Source: Ascidia mentula
Lineage: Eukaryota; Chordata; Ascidiacea; Phlebobranchia; Ascidiidae
DNA: 64,000 bases
Reading direction: 5' to 3'
Assembly (NCBI GenBank): GCA_947561715.1
Contig: OX387199.1
Location: forward strand, 13,645,001-13,709,000
Shown here: positions 37,826 through 51,900 of the stretch, in pieces
Position numbering within the stretch: the first letter of the stretch is position 1
Layout of the letters: every line of letters starts with the position of its first letter
The notes under the pieces: model-generated
What the model saw: the letters and a program-made list of their open reading frames with translations, nothing else
Told to the model about the DNA's origin: nothing
Databases searched by the model: none
Translations under genes and position numbers: made by a program

Positions 37826-38923
37826 ATGGCAACTGCAGTAGAACCGACTGGGGGCAAACCCACCTTTAACCATTATGAACTGAATAAAACTGATTGGGAT
37901 GTACCATCTAAATATGTTGATCTAATTCCAATTGGATGTGGTGCCTATGGTTCTGTGTGCTCTGCATACAATGATGAATTAAAAATTCGAATGGCTGTAA
38001 AAAAGCTTGCCAGACCATTTCAATCAGTCACCCATGCAAAGCGCACATACAGAGAACTTCGTCTTCTTAAACATATGCATCATGAAAATGTGATAGGCTT
38101 GCTGGATGTTTTTACCCCAGCAAGCTCACTTGGCAACTTTAGTGACATGTATTTGGTGACACACTTGATGGGTGCTGATTTAAATCAAATCATTAAGTCA
38201 CAAAAACTTACTGATGACCATGTGCAGTTTCTCATTTATCAGGTTCTTCGTGGATTAAAATACATTCACTCAGCCGGCATTATTCACAGAGATTTGAAGC
38301 CAAGCAATATTGCTGTAAATGAAGATTGTGAGTTAAAAATTCTTGACTTTGGTTTGGCTCGATTGACAGATGACCAGATGACAGGGTATGTGGCTACTAG
38401 ATGGTATCGCGCCCCTGAAATTATGTTAAACTGGATGCACTACAATCAAACAGTGGATATATGGTCTGTGGGTTGTATTATGGCTGAACTGTTGACTGGC
38501 CAGACCTTGTTTCCAGGGTCCGACCACATTGATCAACTCAAATCCATCATGAATCTTTGTGGTACACCACGTGATGATTTATTGGATAAAATTATTTCCC
38601 AGTCTGCACGCCACTTTATCAAAACCCTCCCAATCATCCCAAAGAAGGATTTTATTAATGTTTTTGTTGGAGCCAATCCCAAGGCAGTTGATCTTCTGGA
38701 AAAAATGTTAGTCCTTGATACTGATGTGAGACTTACTGCAGAGCAGGCTCTTGCACACCCTTACCTGGAAAAGTTTCATGACCCAGAAGATGAACCGAAT
38801 GCACCACTGTATGACAAATCATATGAAGATGCTGAGTTGACCATTGAGGAATGGAAACAGCTGGCCTATGAAGAGATTATGAACTTTACATTTTCACCAG
38901 ATTTGATTGCAGACTACCAATAG
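37826..38923 (+). CDS. MAPK14: p38 mitogen-activated protein kinase, intronless, 365 aa
   Basis: This is a stress-activated Ser/Thr kinase acting downstream of MKK3/6-type kinases. The start chosen is ATG 37826 ([10 protein letters not shown]); the frame is open a little upstream but has no earlier ATG. Motifs are: glycine loop GCGAYGSV at about 38-45, catalytic Lys59, gatekeeper Thr112 (as in p38 alpha and beta), HRDLKPSN at 154-161, DFG at 174-176, dual phosphorylation motif Thr186-Gly-Tyr188, and an acidic docking region [12 protein letters not shown] from 319. Its length fits the family (about 360). The whole coding region is one exon, although vertebrate p38 genes have many introns and the neighbouring genes here are intron-rich. 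This suggests a retrocopy that took over, or lineage-specific intron loss. It is fully open and clearly under constraint. The symbol is given for the p38 alpha/beta group as a whole. Confidence 0.97.
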   Translation: MATAVEPTGGKPTFNHYELNKTDWDVPSKYVDLIPIGCGAYGSVCSAYNDELKIRMAVKKLARPFQSVTHAKRTYRELRLLKHMHHENVIGLLDVFTPASSLGNFSDMYLVTHLMGADLNQIIKSQKLTDDHVQFLIYQVLRGLKYIHSAGIIHRDLKPSNIAVNEDCELKILDFGLARLTDDQMTGYVATRWYRAPEIMLNWMHYNQTVDIWSVGCIMAELLTGQTLFPGSDHIDQLKSIMNLCGTPRDDLLDKIISQSARHFIKTLPIIPKKDFINVFVGANPKAVDLLEKMLVLDTDVRLTAEQALAHPYLEKFHDPEDEPNAPLYDKSYEDAELTIEEWKQLAYEEIMNFTFSPDLIADYQ

Positions 38924-39583
38924 CTTGTTAACTTTGAAGATGTGTATTTTTGTGTAATTGCTTTGCACGTTGTAATCAAATTTAAAACATTTGCTACATT
39001 GCGCCAAATTGTGTAACATATTTTTCATAAGTTCTAATGATGTTTGTTTGGTTTTGTGTTGACATATCAATTGTGTTTTACTCTTTCTGTAAGCTTATTT
39101 GAAAGCTTCAGGTGTGCTCTTCTCACCCATTGCCGGACTTTTTAGCAAATCTATGAGAAAATGTGTTTGCTCAAAGACAATTTGGGTTGCGAACTTGTAA
39201 AAATGTTGATTTGATTTTTTTTTTGCTTAAGATGTTTTATGTGGTTGATGTGAAAAAGAGATGTGTGCCTTTTATTGTTTGCATTGTTTTGTTTTTTTAT
39301 TCTGTTTTAAATGCATCAACTTCCAGAACCCATGTTTAAAACACACATCTGGAAATTTAATTGCACTTAGTTATATATTTTTATTAAATTACTCCAACTA
39401 TCAGATTTCAGGAATGAATACATGTGGTTATCTCCACATAGTAATGTCCTAAATTTGTGATTGTATTAGTTTAAAAATATAGAAGACTACTTTATGAATG
39501 ATGTAACATTGTTTAAAGTTGTGTGCCTTTCATTGCTGCAGCTCCATTTGTTTTGTTTTTTACATGTGTAAGAGTTAGGAATA
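38924..39583 (+). other. p38 3' region and SAP18 5' flank
   Basis: This is an AT-rich stretch without coding content, probably the p38 3' untranslated region. A 3' splice site (pyrimidine-rich tract then GTTAG) ends at 39578, five bases before the SAP18 ATG, so SAP18 receives a 5' leader by cis- or trans-splicing. Trans-splicing of a short leader is known in tunicates; here it is only a possibility. Confidence 0.4.
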
Positions 39584-41046
39584 ATGCCTCAAGCTACCAC
39601 AGAAGAACGTCTACGCAGTGTTGCACAAGATGCCCCTGTTGTGGCAGAGAAAGTGCCTGCCACTAAACCGGTGGACCGTGAAAAAACATGCCCCTTACTA
39701 CTGCGAGTATTTGTTTCGGACAATGGAAGACATCATCGACTAGAAGAATTTACACGAGGAAGTGTGCCCAGCAATGAACTTCAAATTTATACATGGTATG
39801 TACAGCACTAAATAAGTGATTACATAGATATATCAGGCACGATATAATTATTGTAATGTTGGAAATTACTGACATGTCTAAGTATGCATTTTCCGGTTTT
39901 CAAACAAAGGCATAATGTTATGAACTGACCGACAGGGTGTGGAAAATAAACTATTAAAGCATGGTATATATATTTTTACAATAAAGATTTATGTGTACCA
40001 ATAAAATTATTATCAGTCAGAGTAAGTGTGTTACCACTTTTCAATACTGCGTAATGTAGTATCACCAAATTAGTCTGTGATACAGATATTGCTAAATTAT
40101 AGAAAAAGCATGGTAACTATTGAACCAGCCCCACAATCCAAATATTTAATTCCTTGTTTAAACCAACATCAGTAGATTATGTACTGGGAACATATAATGC
40201 TTTAATTAATGGTATATATGATAAATGAAAAAAATGTCTATTTAGTACTTAATCATTGACAGCTGTTTATTTCTTGATGACAAAGCCTGATGTTTTACAG
40301 TGAGTGTAATTTTTGTGTTGATGTTTAGGATGGATGCCACTTTAAAGGAACTGACAAGCTTAGTGAAAGAAGTACGCCCTGATGCAAGGAAAAAAGGCAC
40401 CACCTTTAAATTTGCCACTGTTTTTCTGGATAGAACTGGTCGCTACAGGTGTTTGGCAGTGAATTACTTCATTTATGCATTTTTAACTTATACTTAATAT
40501 ATGTGCTGAAATCCTACTTCTTTTAGGCGTAAACAACAATTCAGCTAATTTTAACCAAAAGTTTTTATGTTCCATTCCACTGTTACCAGGTTTTGAACCA
40601 TAGTTTTCATTTACCTTTTACTAGTGACAGTCCTTACGAGTCACTATTGCATGTGCAAATAAAAATTTTCAGTTTTGTTATGGTCTGGTTTCATTTGAGA
40701 TCATATTTTTTCAAATCTTGCTTAAAATAATTTCCTGAATTGATTTATTCACTTGATTTGTCCAAATTGTTTCTTGGACTTGATTGATATGCAAATTAGT
40801 TGCAATATAAGACATCAAAAGCCATTCACATACATTAAATGTGCGCTTATTGCTTATATTATCATTACTTACAAAATTATCATTACTACTTGCAGATTAA
40901 AGGATGTTGGACAAACTATGGGTGGAAACAAAGGGCCTGATGATAACTTGACCTTGGCGCAGCAGAAGTTTCAGATTGGCGATTTTATGGATATTGCCAT
41001 TACATTTCCCAGGGAGCCACCAAGAAGAATGCAAATGTCATATTAA
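39584..41046 (+). CDS. SAP18: SAP18, Sin3-associated polypeptide 18, 160 aa
   Basis: This is a small ubiquitin-fold protein that joins the Sin3-HDAC co-repressor and the ASAP/PSAP complexes bound to the exon junction complex, acting in the nucleus. The exons are 39584-39795, 40329-40448 and 40896-41046; the phases agree and the sum is 161 codons with TAA. Family landmarks are VDREKTCPLLLRVF followed by the HHRLEEF stretch, SNELQIYTWMDATLKELTSL, the FKFATVFLD strand and the IGDFMDIAI motif near the C-terminus. It ends RMQMSY. The length is close to that of animal SAP18 (about 150-170). It lies 660 bp downstream of p38 on the same strand. Confidence 0.96.
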
Positions 41047-42910
41047 AATGCATTTTAAAATCTTGCATCTGCACCAGACAAAATGCAAGTGCAATATGTC
41101 ATGACAGAAATGACTCTGCTGCTAATGCCAACACTAGCTTAGTGTTGTTTAACTTTTCCTGAAAACCGAAATACAACAGGAGGAAGTGAATTTTTTACTG
41201 ATTGAGCATTGATGGTGGTGATGATTTTATAAATAAAACAACAAATTTGTTTGGTTGTATGTGACCAGCCTTATTAGCACAGATATGTAAAATATAAGAT
41301 GGGGTTCAATCAGTTAATAATTTTCAGAAGCCCCACCAAGCTATGACTTGCTTACCCTAATTTACAATGAACTAAGTCTTGTAGACTGTTTATAATGCAA
41401 AGGTTTTAATGCTTTGTGCCCGACAGCCGATGATAGAACTATTTTCCAAGTTTACGTTTTGTTCAGTAGAGTTCTACAAAACCATACATGGACAAACTAC
41501 AAATCGAATGCTATATTTTTTAAGGCACTCTTTTGTTTTGCGGTAACTGCCTTGGAGTGGTAGTTATTGTAAATAGATTCGTTTGTGAACTGTAACCTAC
41601 TCTCTCTGTCCGCTTTGTGGTCCAGTCCGCCTGTTCATTTTTGAAAAGTTTTGCCCCGCGAATAGAAAAGTTTTCCTACCCCCGTTTAAATAGCTCCAAT
41701 TAATTCGAAGGTGCAATCGCAGTGGGCCATGTCGAACTGGCGGAATGGTCGTTTTAGGTTGTTTGTTGCGGCAGTGTGAGGGCCATCCTAATGATATATA
41801 TCGCACGGTATTAGTCCTAATCGCCACGTGCAGTGGCGATACCAAAGGCGATTATATAGCATTGAGAAATATAACTTTCTATCATTACTTGTACTTTCGC
41901 CTCTGTTCCATGTATTTCGCAATTCCTATAATTCCTTCGTTTGCCGTTGCCTGTGTGTTTTTTCAACCGAAATTCGAACCCACGATATACTCTGGCAATG
42001 AATACTGAATCCTGATCACGCTTGATACATATAGGTCTGCCGATTTTGGCAACCGCCCGCCATCGTTCTTGTTTTATTTCCTCCTGCATTGTCTTGCCCC
42101 CGCTGCGCCATCGTTTTGTCAATTTATAATCTGCAAAGTCGGCATTTCTGATTAGCGGGCAGTCTACCTTGGGGTTTTTTTTTAAATTTTCTAGCGCCCC
42201 CTATCAGCGGAGCCAAGAGCACCTGCCGTGCTCTGCTGCCCAACCCCCCAAGTGGCAAGTGGCCAACACTTATCGATCACTGCTTGGCGAGAACCCACAT
42301 AAAATCTGATGACCAAAGTAAAAGGAGTTGGTTATTTATTTAACGTTTTGTTGCAATATCGTACATGTGAGAACGTGAGAAGTAACACGTCACAGTGTGT
42401 AACGCAGATAACAGATTCCACTGTAGACTGTGGTCTGAAAAAGTTTGTATGTATTTTAAAACTTAATGCTTTTAAAGGTCGTTCTATGCTTTTTACAAAT
42501 AAGAAAACTTGTGTGATGTGGTTAGACTACCCCTGGAAAACAGTTACTCTGATCGATTAATGAACTATTGCTCAATTAGTGAATTTAAAGAACGAGTTTG
42601 TATTAGGAAGACTTAATTAGTGATTAGATCATGCACTTGTCTTGCCAGACTAAATGCGTTTAGTTAGATGCTGTGGTAATGGTTACTGGTAAGTATCCTG
42701 TTGTGTAGTTCAGGCTGATTTAACAAGAGCACTAGATTGATTGTACAAAATCTGCTTGTTTTATGTGGATTTAAAAGTTGTTAAAATGTTGTGTAGGCTA
42801 TACTCAGTGAAGATACCATCCTGTAAACTGAAATAATCTTGTTTTAGTTTGTAGTTAGGTAATGTTGTTGCAAGTACTGTGAGTGTATTTTTTGGTTTTT
42901 ATGCTTGAAT
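41047..42910. other. SAP18/MAP7 intergenic region
   Basis: I recognise no gene here. The stretch 41600-42300 is more GC-rich than its surroundings. On the minus strand it holds tRNA-promoter-like boxes (see the repeat entry at 41970-42112). The rest is probably MAP7 promoter and 5' untranslated sequence. Confidence 0.4.
41970..42112 (-). repeat. Possible tRNA-derived SINE-like fragment
   Basis: On the minus strand, TGGCGCAGCGGG (about 42110-42099) resembles a polymerase III A box and GTGGGTTCGAATTTC (about 41983-41969) resembles a B box. They are about 125 bp apart, longer than in a normal tRNA. I see no tRNA fold. It could be a decayed tRNA-derived SINE or chance. Confidence 0.3.
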
Positions 42911-45900
42911 ATGGATATGCCAACAGAAAAAAGTAGTGAAGAACAAACGAGCCACCAATTGGATAATAACGATGTAAGCACAGCATCCAATAAAGTGTCA
43001 AACCCTGTTCCCTTTGCTCTTCACATGGAAAGCAACGGAAATAAAAATCAATCAGGTACAAATTATTGTTATTTTTGTTTTCCTATTCAGTAACTGCTTC
43101 CAAGCTCATTATGAAAAGAAATTGTTACTGTCAGTGAAACCAGTAAGCAAATGAATTAAACAAATAAGCGGCAAGAAGGCATAAACAACAATTTGTTTGT
43201 AAAATGTATTATTATTGTCTATTCGCAGATACTGTAGATGAGCACGTATCCAACCTCCCGAAGACTCACCATGATGTCAGAGCACCGTATGCCCAACCAG
43301 TACTGGATGCTTCCAAGCTCAACCAAAGTACATTAAAGCGCTCCAGTGTTGATGAAAGAATAGCACTTGTCAGGGAAAGGCGCTTGATGCAACAAAAAGC
43401 ATTAGGTAGGAAAAAACTCTTTATGTACATGTGGTATTTAATATATTTTCCAACTAAATTTGAAAGTCAAGTAAGGGTTGTTTGTCTGCTGACATTGTGA
43501 AAATAAAGCAAAGCATTTGTACTTGTACAAACAAAGTTGTATTAAAAACTCTGCTTGGGGGTTAATTGAGATGTTTTTTATCGTGATACACTATTTCATA
43601 ATATGTTTTTTCAGAAATCACCAAAAACCCGACAGGTTTGTTGTGAATTTATGCATGTATGTAACAACCATGTATGCATCTTACAAACACTTGATAGCAA
43701 TATTAAACTGTACACAGAATCAGTGACTGGTGTATAACTTGTATGAATGTACCAGTTGTTCTGACTACTAACGCATTTGCTCAATAGTCTGATGTGTACC
43801 AAGGGCATGGGCACTTTATCCTTGGAATGATAATAAAGGTCTATTTTTTCAGACTCAGCTTGAAGAAAATGTATAATATTTTCTTGCATGTAACTGTCAT
43901 ATTTAAAGTGTTGACACAGCTTTTACTAGCATGTCATCGTTAAATTTTTAGTGCAGTGCCTTTTATATATGTCTGATTTAAAAAGTATAATATATTATAT
44001 ACCATACATAAGGTATATATACTATGCAATATGCTTAGTGTGGAATTTTCCATTTAAGTTTTTTATACTGTTGCTTTTAAATCGATAACACTCTATTATT
44101 GTATTTGTATCATTTTATGTGAGCCAGCAAAAAAGGCCCAAAGGTTTATTTTTACCATATATTATGTCATAATTTACTCCAAAATGGCAATGCTGCTTTT
44201 ACCTTTGTAAGTTGGTTGTTTGAACATGACTTCAAAGTGTTGGGCCAACATTACCTCACTTACTTATAACCTTGGCCTGTTCCATTGCATGCAATGAATT
44301 TAGCAGAAGGTCAACCGTATACTTTATATTCCAATTTCAAATACCCGAGTATGTTGTTGATGTGTTTGTAGAAAAATTTATCTTAAGCATGTTTGCTTAT
44401 GCAGAAGAAGAATTTCAACTTAGACGTGCTAAGGACGATGCTGCCTATTCGAAGTGGGAACAAACGCAAGATGAGCGTAAAAAAAAGATGGAGGAGAATC
44501 GAGAAAAGGAAGAAAAAAGACGGAAGGAAGTAGAGATTAGGAAAAAGCAACACATTGATGGAGAAAAAGTAAAACTGTTAATAACTTGATAAAAACTTAT
44601 TAATAACTGATGATAAGTTCTAACAGGTCAAGACATTGTACACTTCTGTCTGCCGCTCAATGATTATATTATTGCTCATTGCTTCTAAATAACTGTTAAT
44701 TTATAGTAAACTTGTTGTGATATGTATATTTTAGAAAAGAGCTGAAGCCATTGTTGCACGAACCGAACAACAGGCTACTGTTGTTTTGCGACAAAAAAGA
44801 GGTGCATCAATCGACCGCAAGAAACGATGGTCTTGGGGTGCTGGAGGTAGTATGCTTATGCATGTTTAAGATTTAAAATTAAGATGGTTGCATGATCTAT
44901 TCTTCAACCGAAATTTCTTGATTAAACCTTAGTTAATTGCTGTTCTTCATTTAATGTTGGACTATTTTAGGCATTAATAATTTATTGATTTCTAGTTACA
45001 ATGTAAAAACCTAATTAAACTGATTTTGTAAACAACTGGCCCACTATTAATCAATAAGTATTTCTTATTTAGCTTTTGCATGTTTATTGCATACGTTTAC
45101 ACACTCCGCTGTTTTTTTCCACTGATTGAGTTTTAACTGCTGTGTTTTTTTAGATGTGTCCGCATGACATTTAAATTCTGTTTATAACCCATGTAACAAG
45201 CACTCTATAATAACAGTGTTTCAGTGAAATGCATGTTTTTCATATTAATAAGGCTATGGGGGTGGTGGCAGTGGGGGAATCACCTATGCTACAGCAGTGG
45301 ACACTGCACCTGGACCCTTCCACTACTTAGACCCATCCCGAATGACAAAGCATAGGCGCCAGTCTGGTAAACTACAAGCTCACTGTGTTGTTAATTAATT
45401 ACCTTAGTCAATGGATATGTGGGCACAGTTATTTCATCCAATGATGTTGCTATGAAAACAAATCAAAATGATTTTTTTTGTTTTTATCCATCCCTTTAGA
45501 AATTTGTTGCATGTCAATATAATTATTGCATGTTCAGAGCTTTTCTTGTAAGACACATTATTAACTTCAGATAATGTGCCATGGTTCTATTGAAATAACT
45601 AAATGATGAATGTGAAATGAACATGCTAAAAATAGCTTTTTTAGATAAACTGGTGTGTCATATCTGACAATAAAAGTTTGAATTAGGTCACGATATAGAT
45701 AGTTTCAAAGTTTAAATTATATTGTCATATTACAGAGTACAAATGTTTGGCTTGATTTTCTCTCTTAATTCTCATGTTCTGATATAATGACTGTTTGACA
45801 CTTTTCTGGCTTGTTCACCATTTATGTATGGTTGAAACCACTTATGTTGTTACAATCATTAGTCTGAAATGCATTTTTTCTATGTCAAATGTTTCTACAA

Positions 45901-48900
45901 AGGATAAGTGCACCGCAACAACAAATTAAAAACTACTCAAAAAACACATATGTATTGTATTACAATAACCTTGTACACTTGTATGCTTCATCACTAACAG
46001 CATGTCTTGCATGCATTTGGTTTTTGGTCAGGTTTGGGTGCACGCAGGCCTTTGTCTATGACTGCAAGTAACCTTGATTTATCACAATTCATGCTTGGTG
46101 AGTGACAGTATTGCTTATACCCATATTTCTCACCAACAAGCTTTAAGTTACAATTCTACACCACTTAGTATATACCTTGTATTTTACTGTGAGGAACTTT
46201 CTATTTATGTTGCATTGTGTTTGGTTTTCATGTTTTCTTATTTTACTACCAACTTGAGACATGGTATTGATGTGAAACACTTTTTATCTTTGGTGTTTGT
46301 TTACAGGCGATGGTGATAAGCGTAATGAAGATGGTGGTAGTGGCCCTGTTAGCTATGGTTGGTAGATTGCATGGTGTGCTTTGAATGCTTAGTGATAGCT
46401 CAAATATCTGTAATGCTCTTAACAGTATAGTTTCAAGTGTTTTAAATGGCAAGTTCATTTGCCCTATAGAGACATTTCAAGTGTTTCTGTGTCTGTTATA
46501 TTTTACTTAACTTTATAAAATGTGTTTGTTAAACCTGTATTTTTGCACCCTGCTTTAATTCACTTATTTTGTAGTAACATTAACTATTAAACTATTTTAT
46601 AACACTGATGGTTCTTTAGGACCAGACATTGTTAATTTACACTTAATGAGAAAAATATTCACAGCAAATGGCATTTAATAATAATAATGACAGTTTTGAA
46701 GAACCTATATGCCTTTTATCAATGAGTATTTAGTTGTTAACCTATTTTATGGCATGTCATAGAGTGTTACAGAATATTGATAGTCACTACCTAAGCTACA
46801 TATACAAGTATCAGAGGTACAAAATTTGCTAAAGTGTGCCTAAAGTCAACTTTTGACATAATTTATATTACACTGTATATATATATGGTAAAAAAAGATA
46901 ATGTGTTTTTAAGGCTCTCCAAGTAATTCTTCCCACATTGAGCGTGATGATAGATTTTCCAAAAGCCCCCTTCTTGTGGGGACAGCTCACATGGCATTTG
47001 CCTCTGGCCTGCGGTCATATGATTCATCACCAGTCAGTAACACAAGCAAGCATTCATCTCCAGGTACTGTAACAAACTATTCAGCACAAAGTTTTGTTTA
47101 CCTTGTCAAATTATTATTGCAGCCAATCGTGATAATTATTTACTACCTTATCTTTAGAAATTTGTTTTTTGATGAATTGAAAAGCTTTGTTACTATCAAT
47201 GCATTTGTGTTGCATTCGTGGTTATGTATATTCATTTGTATGAACGCCTATATATATTATATTATTGTTGTTAAAGTAATGTCAAGTACTTCAAATGAAC
47301 CTGGAAGTTCTTGTACAAACAATACATATTGTAACAAAAATGGTTGCGTGATACAGTGCACGCGCACTTGTGTCTATTTGCACGTCTACTGTGGTTGTGT
47401 GAATTTCATTACCAGCAAGTTTGTGTACTGTGTGGATGTGACATGGCAAACAAATTGTTACTAAACAATTAACTTTTTCTGTCACAATTGTTCACTGTTT
47501 TTGGTGTTACCCAATGCAAAAGTGTGTTTATCTTCACAATGTAAATTTTTATGCTAGTATTAAGCTGTACACTTAAAACAGATGTATTTAAAAAAATTAC
47601 ATGTTTGTAAATAATTAGATCTAGATATCGTTATTCAAGTCACTGAATTGAGTTACTAAAAGTTATAAAAATGCCACACTAGCATCCACATCAAGAGCTG
47701 CAAGGGCGCGTTCCAGTGATACTCGGACTAAGTCAAAAAGTTCAAATAATTCTGTTACTGGTGATGGACCCACAAACAAAGTGTCCACGAGGGGTCGCTC
47801 ACCTACAACTAGAAGGACTGAAGGCAATAAAAAGCCTAAAGGTCTGTTCTTACCGATGTTAATGGAAATGCCTTTGTTTCTGTATTGTTTTTATATGCAT
47901 GGGCACCAGTTTAAAAAGCATGAACACTTGTTTTATTGATTTCCTCTTCTGCATGACAGTTCTTGAATAAGGTGAAACGAATTGGTTGAGTTTGCCACAG
48001 TTTTCAGCATGAAATTGATGTTGTGTCATCTTGACTTAGGTCTGCAGTATGAATTCTTCCAAATTAGGTGTTGACAGCTGAAAAATGTATTCAAACCCAA
48101 GAAATAATGTCTGTACTTGTGCACAAAGGCTACCTTCTTCAGCAAACCATCTTTTAGTTGCATGCAATTTCAAGTTCTTATGTAAATTGATGCAAGTTTT
48201 GGATCGACAACTGCATTTGGTCAAGCCAGCTTGTATTTGGAATGCATGTTCTGGATAGAATGTGGTGTAACAAGCTTACAATTGGCTACTCTTTTCTAAT
48301 ACATTGGGAAACTGTGATTCTTAGTTTGTTTATGAGCAATATTTCTTTTTACTTTTGTGTGAAGCATACAAATTTCGTTTCAGAATATTGTTGACTACAC
48401 CTTTTTTGACTTTCCTAGTTCTTTTGCTAAACCTTTGTGTATAAACATATAGAACTAAATCTATATAAAAAAGTACCCTAATATCTTAATTAGTATTCAT
48501 TTAAATAATCTGAGCATTTTGATACAAAAGGTTTTAAAAAAATTTTATGAGACTCTTTAACAAACTTGTATATTCAAAGCTTAATGTAACATTTTCTATT
48601 CTCTGTAATAGTAACAACATCTCCACAACTTACTGAACCAACGCTTCTAAGTGCAAGGTTGCTTGCTCCGACAAAGTCTTCAATGGCTCGCTCTAAACAA
48701 GCAGAGGCTCCTGATTCTGCTTCTCTTCCAGGTAAGAGTTGCAATGATGCTCAACTGCATAATGGAAGTTTATTTTATTACATTGTTTGTAGCCACGTCA
48801 GTAAGAAGTCGAAGCAATGATCGCCGACAGTCCAAAGATCAACCCTCATCTGCCAGGTATACCATAAATAATGATAAATGTTTAGAATATACTCTTATTA

Positions 48901-51900
48901 TCATAAAGGCAACTTCCAGAATTAAAATATATAAATAGTCAGAATTTTGGTTGCCTGACCGGGTAATCACTGGTTCTATAGTTGCATTTGCTACTTTATT
49001 TCCCACAGTATCTGTAATTTATGCAGTAGTGTGTATTGCAAAATACACTGATTTGATATGATTAATAACATCACAGCTGAATACTTTGGTTTGTCTTCTA
49101 CTTGTTCATTATTATGCTGCTATTTGTGTCCTAAAAAACTGTCATGGCTGTAATGTTTCCATTTAGATCTGACACAAGCAGCAATTCATCCACCACAATG
49201 TCACCAAGGGGTCAAATATCAACGACTCCAACTTCTCGAACCATGGGTAGGACACCATCCCCCTCATTGTATAAACAGCGCTCCCAGAAGACTCCCACAC
49301 TTCAGTCATCTTCTTCCCCAAACTTGTCGCAAAGACAAAGAGGCCAATCACCCCAACTACGCAATGGGTAAGAAAATACCAAAAGTGTTACAGTCACCAA
49401 CGAGTCAGAAATTAGCTTGTAATATGTCGAATCAACACAATGAACATTAAAATTTTGTCATATTGTGTTACCATCCATGCAATTTTGGGGGTGGGTTTGT
49501 CAGCATACTTGATACCTTTACTACAGTTAAAAATATTTTTTCACAGGCCACATGGTGGTACACTAAGTTTGTAAAACTATCCCTCAGACAAATTAGAATT
49601 ATATTATACCTTGGTGTTGTTTGAAAAAAATGCTGTACAATAGTTAGTAGCCTCTTTAGCAAAATCAGACCAAACAGGCTAAGTTACAAGCTACATAATG
49701 TTTATTTTTAAATTATGTCATGGGCCATATGCAGACCTGCTTAAAATGAATACACATCCCTTGACTGTTGTTACCCAATAGCATGTACACTCTCTTGTAC
49801 AGTTGGACTGATCGAAAGAATGACAAATGCAAATCTGTGCAAGCATACTTTAAAGATTATTTATTTTAAAACCTTAGTTTTGTATTGGCATTATTGCCTG
49901 CTTTCTTTAATTTCCAGTTGTTGCGCCACTGCAAATATTTACGTTATTCACAATGAAATATCAATGTAGAATATATTGTTGTTTCTAAAACCAATCAATA
50001 GATAATAGCCTGTTGACCTAGAAAAATCAAACTTGATTTGAAACAATTTTGTCCAGACCAAGACGTGCACCTTCACCTGCACTGAAAACTAAAGAAAATT
50101 CTGCAACCAAAGAAAGCAAAGCACCCAGTAGAGGAACTTCACCTGCACGTCAGCAATCTCCATCCACATTAAGGTCTTCCTCTGCATCAAAGCAAACTCC
50201 AATTCGAGGTGAATTTCATGAGACAGAAGTTTAATTGTGACTGACGTTTATTGCTGCAACAACACACTCTGAGGAAAACTGCTAAAAACATTGACATTTT
50301 ATTTATTTATTTATAAGGCGTTTCGGCAAAAACTTCATCAGTTAAAAATGGCCAGTTTCATAGTCTTTCGAATTCTGAAAAAATCAATTATTAGTGTTCC
50401 TAATACACCCTGGCTGCTACATTCCTTATTTGTTTAAGATGCCAAACTACAACCCAGCAAATCCACGCCACCAGCTATTAAGCAACCATTAAAGCAGGGA
50501 ATTACACTTGGAAAAAAATCTGGTACATCTCCTGTTGTTTTATCAAAAGCCAATCCTAAAAAGAGTAAAGACCAAAAGGCTCAGTCGGTAACATCAGCTA
50601 AGCCAAAAGCGAAAGAAGCTAGTAAAGGTACTTAGTTATACTCATTAAGTACATGTGCCAATGTTACATCTATTTATAGACTCTGCTGGAAAATGGTAAT
50701 CTCCAAGGGTTAACAAGGTGAAAATAATGGCTTTCTTATTATTGCAGAACAAGCAACATCCGTGAAGACAAATACTGATGTTGCTGTTACGCTTGCGGAA
50801 ACAGATGTTAAACTAAATGGTATATAGAGTTGCACTGATCTGTAATCAAAGTTTGCAATGTATTTTTGGTTACATTTAACTTGTGTGTGTTGCAATTGTC
50901 CTATGAATATATTTTTTGTCAGTAGTTATATTTTCTTTACATAGTTTTACATATGTATTGTTTATTTCTATATTTATTGACATGATGGACACAACGGTTG
51001 ATAACACAGTAAAAACTTTCTTGTCAGATCAACCAAAGTCCAACAAGGAAGAAGTATCAACTGTCATCACAGATCCTTCTACTACAATAAACAATCATAC
51101 CCAACAGAATGTTGCTAAGGACCTTGGCAGCACAATTGAAAAAGAATCATTATCCACAGTAGAAAATGAAGTTGTTGTGGAGGAAGTTGAGCAACCAAGT
51201 GCAGAAGTTAAGGAGGAAGTCTTCCAACCTATTAAGCAAGCCAATACCGATACCATGCAAGAAGTAGGTGCAACATTTTCGATTAGTTTGTGTTTGGTGG
51301 AACATTATCCTATTACATGTTTAGTATTGTAGTTGCTCACATTTAAAGTAACCTTTCTTTTAAAGACAGGAAAAGCTGAAGAAAGTGAAATCATCAAAAT
51401 TGAAGAAAAACAACCAGAAAATACTGATGAGCAAACAGCTGAAATTGCCAGAAATGGGGACACTAAGAAAGCTATCGCTGAAAAAGTAGAGGAAAAAGAT
51501 ATAGAACTCCATGGTCCCAGTACTACTGTTGCTGCAGTTGAACCTGAAAATATTATGTCTTCCAATGAAGAGACTGTAATTACAACTCCTGAAGCTTCAG
51601 AAGCAGGGACTGGACAACCTGATTCGAAAGTCGAAATTCCTGCTCCGATAACTGAGAAAGTTGATGATGTCATAGCACCTGAAGTTATATCCCCTCGAAA
51701 TGAAGATAGGACTGATAATGAAAACAATGACGTAGTGGAAAAGGCAGATGTTGAATTGTGTGAGAAGCTGGTTGTGGAGGAAAAGGATGAGGTTGCAGTG
51801 GGAGAGGATGAGAAGGAACAACGGAAGATCACAGAAGACTTGGAGGAAGAATCCACATCAGTGGAAAGTAGTAGCATGAATACTCCTTCTCCCGTCCTGG

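Noticed and set aside
50916-51027. Hydrophobic N-terminal extension of the MAP7 exon at 51028 (VVIFSLHSFTYVLF)
   Set aside because: A good acceptor (TTTCTTGTCAG) at 51027 gives the right phase and removes this hydrophobic stretch, which is unlikely in MAP7.
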